From Bin87 sp963663945 (lineage in GTDB: Bacteria; Chloroflexota; Dehalococcoidia; Lucifugimonadales; UBA3495): a stretch of DNA of 64,000 nucleotides. Shown here piece after piece: positions 58,694-64,000 of the stretch. Below the pieces are notes generated by a model. It was given only the letters and a program-made list of their open reading frames with translations. It did not search any database and had not been told where the DNA came from. The stretch covers positions 3,658,001 to 3,722,000 of the forward strand of contig OY760687.1 of assembly GCA_963663945.1 (NCBI GenBank). The letters are read 5' to 3'. Position 1 is the first letter of the stretch, and each line of letters starts with the position of its first letter. The position numbers and the translations under genes were made by a program.

Positions 58694-59659
58694 GTGCTGC
58701 GTACCCGCTTCACCGACCTGCTGGGACTGTCGCTTCCGGTGATGAATGCGCCGATGAGCAACCACAGCGGGGGTACCCTGGCGGCGGCGGTGGCCGAGGC
58801 CGGTGGTCTGGGCACCTTCGGGGCCAGCAATGGGTTGGGTTCAGACTGGCTGCGGGAGCAGATTGCGTACGTCCGCGCCGCCACGGACCGGCCGTTCGGT
58901 GTGGGGTTCATCACCCAGCTTATCGAACCTGACCCGGAGAACTTCGAGATCGTGTTGGATGAGGGCGCACCCGTGGTGATCTTTTCGTTCACGGACCCGC
59001 AGCCCTGGCTGGGACGGGCGCGCGACGCGGGGGCCGTCACCGTCTGCCAGGTGCAGTCCCTGGAGTTGGCCCGATTGGCCGTGGATGGCGGCGCGGACGT
59101 GCTGATGGTTCAGGGCAACGAGGCCGGCGGGCACACCGGGGGTATGAACCTGCTGCCCCTGCTGGTGGCCGTGGTCGAGGAGTATCCGCAGCTGCCGGTG
59201 CTGGCCGCGGGAGGTATCACCACGGGGCGGGCGCTGGCGGCGGTCCTGGCCGCCGGCGCGGAAGGCGCATCGCTGGGAACGGCCCTGCTGGCCACGCCGG
59301 AGGCAGTGGAAGTGCCCGAGGCCTTCAAGGAGCAGGTTGTTCTATCCGATGGCCAGGATACGGTGTTTACGCGGCTTTACGACCTGTTGGGGGACACACC
59401 CTGGCCCACTGGAATCGCCGGTCGGGTATACCGGAACCGCCTGGTGCGGGAGTGGGACGGTCGGGATGAAGCCGTGATCGAGCACCGGGAAGAGTTGGCC
59501 TCGGACGTGGCTGTCGCCCGGGCTCGGCATGATCCCGAGGTATCGTCGGTCTACATGGGGCAAGGAGCGGGTGCAGTGAACGCAATTCGCCCGGCGGCCG
59601 AGGTGATGGGCGACATTTGCCGGGAGGCGGAACGGCTATTGCTGAGCCTGAGGGAGTGA
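58694..59659 (+). CDS. Nitronate monooxygenase family protein
   Basis: 321 residues, GTG start 11 nt after the mutase stop. LLGLSLPVMNAPMSN, GGLGTFGASNG, VMVQGNEAGGHTGG (catalytic His ~146), PVLAAGGITTGRALAAVLAAGAEGASLGTAL broken over the FMN phosphate site. TIM-barrel FMN enzyme that oxidises nitronates such as propionate 3-nitronate, or an enoyl reductase relative. Probably co-transcribed with the mutase. Confidence 0.88.
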   Translation: MLRTRFTDLLGLSLPVMNAPMSNHSGGTLAAAVAEAGGLGTFGASNGLGSDWLREQIAYVRAATDRPFGVGFITQLIEPDPENFEIVLDEGAPVVIFSFTDPQPWLGRARDAGAVTVCQVQSLELARLAVDGGADVLMVQGNEAGGHTGGMNLLPLLVAVVEEYPQLPVLAAGGITTGRALAAVLAAGAEGASLGTALLATPEAVEVPEAFKEQVVLSDGQDTVFTRLYDLLGDTPWPTGIAGRVYRNRLVREWDGRDEAVIEHREELASDVAVARARHDPEVSSVYMGQGAGAVNAIRPAAEVMGDICREAERLLLSLRE

Positions 59660-59766
59660 TCACCAGGCAAGTTCCGCAAGTGCTGGTCGAAGCTCGTTCT
59701 GTGTCATCGCGCACAAGCGTTGAACCGATGGCTACCAAGCGACGTATTTATTGGTGAGGCTGCGCC

Positions 59767-60102
59767 ATGGAATATGCAACGCCGTTACGGCGGATGTTCG
59801 CCTTTCTACTCGATGGTATTCTCTTTTTTCTAACGCTGATCATCGGTTATCTAATCTGGTGGCTGATTGTCCTGGGACGCGGTCAAACTCCCGGCAAGCA
59901 GTTGCTGGGCATACGCGCCGTGAAACGCCACGGCGATCCGGCAGGGTGGGGCGCCACATTCGTGCGCGAGATAGTCAAGACCGTTGCCCACTGGTTCGTC
60001 ATCGGCTTTTTTGCCGACATCGTATTGATGCTCATTGACGAGGAAGAGCACCGCTCGCTGGCGGACCGGGTGGCCGATACGGTTATCGTTAGAAACGAGT
60101 AG
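59767..60102 (+). CDS. RDD family membrane protein (small)
   Basis: 111 residues. TPLRRMFAFLLDGILFFLTL, GRGQTPGKQLLGIRAVKRHG and HRSLADRVADTVIV are the RDD motifs; ~3 membrane helices. Distinct from 56807. Followed by a palindromic terminator. Confidence 0.88.
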   Translation: MEYATPLRRMFAFLLDGILFFLTLIIGYLIWWLIVLGRGQTPGKQLLGIRAVKRHGDPAGWGATFVREIVKTVAHWFVIGFFADIVLMLIDEEEHRSLADRVADTVIVRNE

Positions 60103-60110
60103 CAGGTCGT

Positions 60111-60132
60111 GTGGTCGAACTTGTTCGACCAC
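60111..60132 (+). terminator. Palindrome after RDD gene
   Basis: GTGGTCGAAC/GTTCGACCAC with a 2-nt loop, 8 nt after the stop. No T-run. Confidence 0.45.
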
Positions 60133-60177
60133 AGATCACCACAAATAATTGGACGCCGCGCGCATCGGGTGAAAGCC

Positions 60178-61101
60178 ATGACTACACCAGCGGAAACTCC
60201 GACCACTGCAACCTCTCTGTGGGACCGCCTTCCCGTCAGCCGTAGCATCCTGCTTGGGGCCCTCATTGCCGCCGTGGCGTACGCTATTGCCGTCGTGGGG
60301 GCGCTGTTATTGCGGAGCACTGAGGGCATCGACGGGGTGAACCGGTTTGTTGAGTTGCTATCCGGTTCGTCGGGCACCGGTCTGAGCAACGTGGGACTCA
60401 AGCTGGGGTTTGCCTACGCGGTCGGGGCAGCCTCCGCCGTGAATCCGTGCGGTTTCGCCATGCTGCCTGCATACCTGGGCCTCTACGTGAGCGGTGGCAG
60501 CGGAGCGCAGGAACAGCGCCGCCCCATCGTGCTGGTGGCGCGGGCGATCATGGTGGGCCTGACGGTTTCAGCGGGCTTCGTCGTGCTGTTCGGGCTGGTG
60601 GGGCTGATCCTGGGGTTCGGCTCCCAGGCCATCGTGGTGGCGGCTCTGCCCTACGTGGGTCTGGCGATCGGCGTCCTGCTGGTCGGAGCCGGGGCGTTCA
60701 TGGCCAGCGGCGGCAAGATCTACACCAGCCTGGCGCAGCGGGCGGCGGCGCGCATCGGTGATCCGGGTCAGACCAACCTGCCCGGCTACCTGCTGTTCGG
60801 GGTCAGCTACGGGCTCGCGTCACTGAGCTGCACGCTACCGCTGTTTCTGGCGGTGCTGGGCGTGGGCGTCGCCCAGTCGTCGGGATGGCTGGACACGCTG
60901 GGTCAGTTCGTGCTGTACGCGGCCGGGATGGGCAGCGTCATCATGGCGCTGACGCTGGGGATGGCCCTGGCCCGCTCGGTGATGGTGCGGTGGATGCGGG
61001 CGATCCTGCCCTACGTGGGCGTGGTCGGAGCCTGGCTGATGGTGGTGGCCGGCGTGTACATCATGTTCTACTGGCTGACCATCGGCCGCGACCTGTTCTG
61101 A
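60178..61101 (+). CDS. CcdA/DsbD-like cytochrome c biogenesis membrane protein
   Basis: 307 residues from the ATG at 60178. About seven membrane helices; paired redox cysteines Cys91 (NPCGFAMLP) and Cys218 (LSCTLPLF) in the symmetric DsbD/CcdA positions. Transfers reducing equivalents across the membrane to periplasmic thiols for cytochrome c or thiol-oxidoreductase systems. The N-terminal ~75 residues before the first core helix are longer than minimal CcdA. No ccs genes adjacent. Confidence 0.88.
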   Translation: MTTPAETPTTATSLWDRLPVSRSILLGALIAAVAYAIAVVGALLLRSTEGIDGVNRFVELLSGSSGTGLSNVGLKLGFAYAVGAASAVNPCGFAMLPAYLGLYVSGGSGAQEQRRPIVLVARAIMVGLTVSAGFVVLFGLVGLILGFGSQAIVVAALPYVGLAIGVLLVGAGAFMASGGKIYTSLAQRAAARIGDPGQTNLPGYLLFGVSYGLASLSCTLPLFLAVLGVGVAQSSGWLDTLGQFVLYAAGMGSVIMALTLGMALARSVMVRWMRAILPYVGVVGAWLMVVAGVYIMFYWLTIGRDLF

Positions 61102-61108
61102 AATGGCG

Positions 61109-61135
61109 AACCCCTCGGCTGACAACCGAGGGGTT
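61109..61135. terminator. Bidirectional terminator after CcdA-like gene
   Basis: 10-bp stem AACCCCTCGG/CCGAGGGGTT, loop CTGACAA, between convergent genes. Confidence 0.7.
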
Positions 61136-61159
61136 CTAGCTTCTGGAACGTCTGGTCCG

Positions 61160-61471
61160 TTAGGACGGGATGGTGAACAGGGTCCTGCCGTCGGCGTCGC
61201 GGGTGTGGTTGGCCAAGCCCACCAGAATCCGGTTGATCTGCTGCACTTCGTCGCGCAACTCGTTGATGGCTGTGGTCAAAGCATCAAACCGGGCGTCGAA
61301 TTTGGTTTCCAGGCTGTCAACCTTGGCTGCCAAGTTGTCGATCTTGATCTCTTGGTTAACTACTTTATTGACCAGTTTGCCCAGTTGGTAGCTTCCCCGG
61401 ATTAGAAGCACAACCACGGTGACACCGAGGCTAATCCCGGCGATAACGGCAACGACCAAGGCAGGGCTCAT
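61160..61471 (-). CDS. Small membrane-anchored coiled-coil protein
   Basis: 103 residues: N-terminal membrane helix (VVAVIAGISLGVTVVVLLI, ~6-24), then a heptad-rich coil (KIDNLAAKVDSLETKFDARF ... INELRDEVQQINRIL) and a short tail. Starts 36 nt after rpsI, same strand, so may read through from the ribosomal operon. Function unknown. Confidence 0.6.
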   Translation of the reverse strand: MSPALVVAVIAGISLGVTVVVLLIRGSYQLGKLVNKVVNQEIKIDNLAAKVDSLETKFDARFDALTTAINELRDEVQQINRILVGLANHTRDADGRTLFTIPS

Positions 61472-61506
61472 GGGGAATCTTCGAGCCTGAAGAGTGCGTA
61501 GGCGCT

Positions 61507-61920
61507 CTACCGCTTGGTGTACTGCGGGGCGCGGCGGGCGCGCTTGAGGCCGTACTTCTTGCTTTCCTTGACCCGGGCGTCGCGGGTGATGAAGCCGGCG
61601 CGGCGCAGGCTGGATTTCAGGTTGGGGTCAAAGACGACCAGGGCGCGGGCAATGCCGTGGCGGATAGCCTCGGCCTGGGCGTTGACGCCACCGCCGGACA
61701 CCTTGGCCATGACGCGAAAGCGTCCCACGGTTCCCGATGTCGAGAAGGGTTCCCGCACCGTGGACTGCCAAGGCAGCCAGTTGAAGTAGTCCTCCATGGG
61801 CTTGTCATTAACGATGATGGCGGTACCATCGTCGGGATAGATGCGCACCTTGGCGATGGCGCACTTGCGCCGGCCGGTCCCGTAGAAGTACTGCCCTTGC
61901 GGTTCTGCTTGCGTCACCAT
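61507..61920 (-). CDS. rpsI: 30S ribosomal protein S9
   Basis: 137 residues. FYGTGRRKCAIAKVRI, VSGGGVNAQAEAIRHGIARA, RRAGFITRDARVKESKKYG and C-terminal KRARRAPQYTKR reaching the P-site tRNA. Last gene of the rpoA-rplQ-truA-rplM-rpsI run. Confidence 0.97.
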   Translation of the reverse strand: MVTQAEPQGQYFYGTGRRKCAIAKVRIYPDDGTAIIVNDKPMEDYFNWLPWQSTVREPFSTSGTVGRFRVMAKVSGGGVNAQAEAIRHGIARALVVFDPNLKSSLRRAGFITRDARVKESKKYGLKRARRAPQYTKR

Positions 61921-61972
61921 GTTGGTTAGTTACCTGCCTTGCGTTGGCGATAGTCTGGAAGCGGTTGCGATG

Positions 61973-62404
61973 CTACTGGGCACTGCCTACCTGCGCTTCG
62001 TGCGGGTGCTGGTCTCCGGCGTAGACGCGCAGGCGCCGCAGCATCTGGCGGCCCTGCTTGTTGGAGGGCAGCATGCCCTTGACGGCCAGGCGAAGTACCC
62101 GCTCCGGTCGCTCTTCCATCATGTCGCGCATGAGGAATGACTTGAGGTTGCCCACATAGCCGCTGTGCCGGTAGTACATCTTCTGCATCAGCTTGCGCCC
62201 AGTGACGCGCACTTTGTCGGCGTTGATGACCACCACGTGACACCCGGTGATGACGTGGGGTGTGTAGGAGGGCTGGTCCTTGCCCTGCAGGGCCACGGCC
62301 ACCTGGCGGGCCACGCGGCCCAGGCTGATGCCGGTGGCGTCGATGACGCGCCAGGTATCCGGCACGTCACCGGCTTTGGCGAAGTAAGTGCTAGTTCGTT
62401 TCAT
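61973..62404 (-). CDS. rplM: 50S ribosomal protein L13
   Basis: 143 residues. WRVIDATGISLGRVARQVAV, VVVINADKVRVTGRKL, YYRHSGYVGNLK and RLAVKGMLPSNKQGRQMLRR are the L13 blocks. Start overlaps the truA stop by 14 nt. Confidence 0.97.
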   Translation of the reverse strand: MKRTSTYFAKAGDVPDTWRVIDATGISLGRVARQVAVALQGKDQPSYTPHVITGCHVVVINADKVRVTGRKLMQKMYYRHSGYVGNLKSFLMRDMMEERPERVLRLAVKGMLPSNKQGRQMLRRLRVYAGDQHPHEAQVGSAQ

Positions 62405-63215
62405 GGTAACTGGCTACCTTCAGCAAGTGATTGAATTCGGGGTAGTGCACCGACCGCAGGCACAGGCCTTTTGCGGGGAGGGTCGGGATGTTGTGCAGTT
62501 GTTGGGTTCGTCCGGCCAGAGTGTCCGCGATGGCGTGGATCGGCAGTTTTCCTTTTCCTATCTCCACCAGTACTGCGTTGGCTCGCCGGATCTGATGCCT
62601 CAAAAACCCGTTGGCCGCACAATCGATGACTATGACATCCGCGTCGTCGCTCTGGCGTTTCACGTCCCATCGGAACACCTGCCGTACTGCGCTCTGATCT
62701 GCGGGATGCGCCGTGGCGATTTGCCGAAAGTCCCGAATGCCCAGGAGGCTGTGGGTGGCCATTCGCATTGCGTCGAGATCCAGTGGCGTCGGTTCCTCGT
62801 GGTGGGTGCGCCGGAAGAGAGGGGACGGTACGGGTCGGTTGGCGATGCTGTACCGGTAGTCTCGCCTGGTGGCGCTGCGCCTGGCGTGAAATGCTTCGGG
62901 CATGTCGTTGGCCATGATTACGCGGATATCATCCGGCAGGTAGTGGTTCATGGCCGCGACAACCACGTTGGTCCCGTGCGTGCTGTCAGTCGCCAAGTCA
63001 ATCACCTGGCAGATGGCATGGGCGCCGGAGTCGGTACGACTGGCTCCCCTTACCCTGGCGTGTTCGCCGGTGAGACGATTGAAGGCCCTTTCCAACTCTC
63101 CCTGGATCGTCGGCACGTCGGCTTGGAGTTGAAAGCCGGCGTATTGGGTGCCTTCGTATGCCACCACCAGGGCGATGCGGCGTTGCGCTGCCTCGACGGT
63201 GCGTTGGGATGTCAT
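62391..63215 (-). CDS. truA: tRNA pseudouridine(38-40) synthase
   Basis: 274 residues. ALVVAYEGTQYAGFQLQ, VRGASRTDSGAHA with catalytic Asp, ARRSATRRDYRYSI and NGFLRHQIRR are the TruA motifs. Position between rplQ and rplM is the classic arrangement. Confidence 0.96.
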   Translation of the reverse strand: MTSQRTVEAAQRRIALVVAYEGTQYAGFQLQADVPTIQGELERAFNRLTGEHARVRGASRTDSGAHAICQVIDLATDSTHGTNVVVAAMNHYLPDDIRVIMANDMPEAFHARRSATRRDYRYSIANRPVPSPLFRRTHHEEPTPLDLDAMRMATHSLLGIRDFRQIATAHPADQSAVRQVFRWDVKRQSDDADVIVIDCAANGFLRHQIRRANAVLVEIGKGKLPIHAIADTLAGRTQQLHNIPTLPAKGLCLRSVHYPEFNHLLKVASYHETN

Positions 63216-63265
63216 GGGGTTATTGGGGCAATGGCAATTCCTCGAAAGGTGTCGTCGTGCTGGCG

Positions 63266-63619
63266 TTACACGAGCTCGATAACGGCCATCGAGGCGCCGT
63301 CGCCCTGACGGGGTCCCAGCTTGATGATGCGGGTGTAACCGCCGGGTCGTTCGGCGTAGCGGGGGCCGAGTTCGTCAAAAATCTTGGCCACCACGTCCTT
63401 TTGGGGCAGTCGGCTCAGGGCGGTTCGCCGGTTGTGCAGCGATCCCTTTTTGCCGTGGGTGATCAGCTTTTCGGTCATCACCCGGGTTTCCTTGGCTTTG
63501 GCCAAAGTGGTGGTGATACGTTCGTGCCGTATCAGATCCGCGGTGAGACCCCGCAACAGGGCCTTGCGCTGGTCCTTGTACCGGCTGAGTTTGCGGCCGG
63601 CCACGCGATGGGAGGACAT
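63266..63619 (-). CDS. rplQ: 50S ribosomal protein L17
   Basis: 117 residues. MSSHRVAGRKLSRYKDQRKA, LLRGLTADLIRHERITTTLA and C-terminal GYTRIIKLGPRQGDGASMAV are L17 signatures. 2 nt after rpoA. Confidence 0.97.
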   Translation of the reverse strand: MSSHRVAGRKLSRYKDQRKALLRGLTADLIRHERITTTLAKAKETRVMTEKLITHGKKGSLHNRRTALSRLPQKDVVAKIFDELGPRYAERPGGYTRIIKLGPRQGDGASMAVIELV

Positions 63620-63621
63620 TA

Positions 63622-64000
63622 CTAATCACCGTCGTTGTAGTCGTATTCGTCGTCTTCTGGATCAAACACCAGGGGGGTGTCGGTGTCGTCCATATCTTCG
63701 TCGTCCAAGTCGGGACCCGCTTCGCTGGCGGCCTGACTGACCCGCGAGGAGCTGACGCCCAACTCTGCCAGTTTGCCCTGCAGTTCCTCCAGGGACTTCT
63801 GACCGAAGTTGCGGATGTTCAGCAGTTCGTCCGAGCTGAGGTCGAGCACCTGTCCGACGCGGTCCAGCTTGGCGCGCTTCAGGCAGTTGAGAGTGCGGGA
63901 CGACAGGTCCAGGCGTTCGATGGGCATCAGGTAGACTTCAGAGGCCACTGTGAGGTTGCCCGTGTCCAGCGGAGCGTCGGCGGGCCGACTGAGCTGGTTG
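63622..64000 (-). CDS. rpoA: RNA polymerase alpha subunit, C-terminal part (5' end outside window)
   Basis: Frame open to the window edge; 125 codons visible. PIERLDLSSRTLNCLKRA, DRVGQVLDLSSDELLNIRNF and GQKSLEELQGKLAELG form the alpha-CTD helix-hairpin-helix that contacts UP elements and activators. An unusual ~30-residue acidic tail (DLDDEDMDDTDT ... DPEDDEYDYNDGD) follows. The GTG at 63948 is internal. Confidence 0.96.
   Translation of the reverse strand, partial: NQLSRPADAPLDTGNLTVASEVYLMPIERLDLSSRTLNCLKRAKLDRVGQVLDLSSDELLNIRNFGQKSLEELQGKLAELGVSSSRVSQAASEAGPDLDDEDMDDTDTPLVFDPEDDEYDYNDGD

Overview
High-GC bacterial chromosome segment with densely packed genes on both strands. There is no rRNA, tRNA, transposase, integrase, phage or CRISPR array. 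The gene content suggests a Chloroflexota member of the SAR202/Dehalococcoidia type: five luciferase-like flavin monooxygenases, a CaiB/BaiF CoA-transferase, fumarylacetoacetase-type and hydratase enzymes, NIPSNAP, several Uma2 proteins, and an aminotransferase near a DUF1015 gene. This placement is inferred from gene content only.

Layout. 1-13 kb: scattered catabolic enzymes (two luciferase-like oxidoreductases, an M24 peptidase, a degenerate SDR, a CoA-transferase, an orphan molybdopterin-binding large subunit, a cupin, a CDGSH protein, a hydratase) plus a three-gene overlapping cassette of small helical proteins. 13-19 kb: rsmI; an AbiJ-like/STM4504-family gene split by an in-frame TGA; a small-protein/retropepsin-like protease pair; a TPP enzyme; and a HEPN two-gene module. 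19-34 kb: SelA-like PLP enzyme, nitroreductase, FAH enzyme, NIPSNAP, a second small helical pair, amidase, GMC oxidoreductase, and two more luciferase-like genes. 34-41 kb: aminotransferase, Uma2, DUF1015, a low-complexity secreted repeat protein overlapping a phosphotransferase gene, and another luciferase-like gene. 41-47 kb: housekeeping run mnmA-rnhB-yraN, then Uma2, apt, a metallo-beta-lactamase-fold protein and an M50 peptidase. 48.5-56.6 kb: S-adenosylmethionine cluster, opening with a sigma-70 promoter, a SAM-I riboswitch and a terminator, followed by mtnA, a beta-propeller protein, two paralogous membrane proteins, mtnP, a rhodanese, ahcY and metK. 56.8-61.5 kb: phosphohexomutase, nitronate monooxygenase, two RDD proteins, a CcdA-like protein. 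61.5-64 kb: minus-strand ribosomal run rpoA-rplQ-truA-rplM-rpsI.

Recurring themes. (1) Intergenic regions carry several families of palindromic elements: a GGGGCGAAT...ATTCGCCCC hairpin, two copies of a ~127-bp element with GCGTACCCAG-like ends, and a 117-bp element with 19-bp perfect terminal inverted repeats. (2) Many genes are preceded by TGCTATAAT-like extended -10 boxes. In three cases the -10 lies 6 nt from the start codon, implying leaderless mRNAs. (3) Small HEPN/PaREP1-like helical proteins recur five or more times, often as overlapping pairs; these are the best candidates for an undescribed system. Starts were chosen by ribosome-binding sites and family N-termini, and often differ from the longest open frame.
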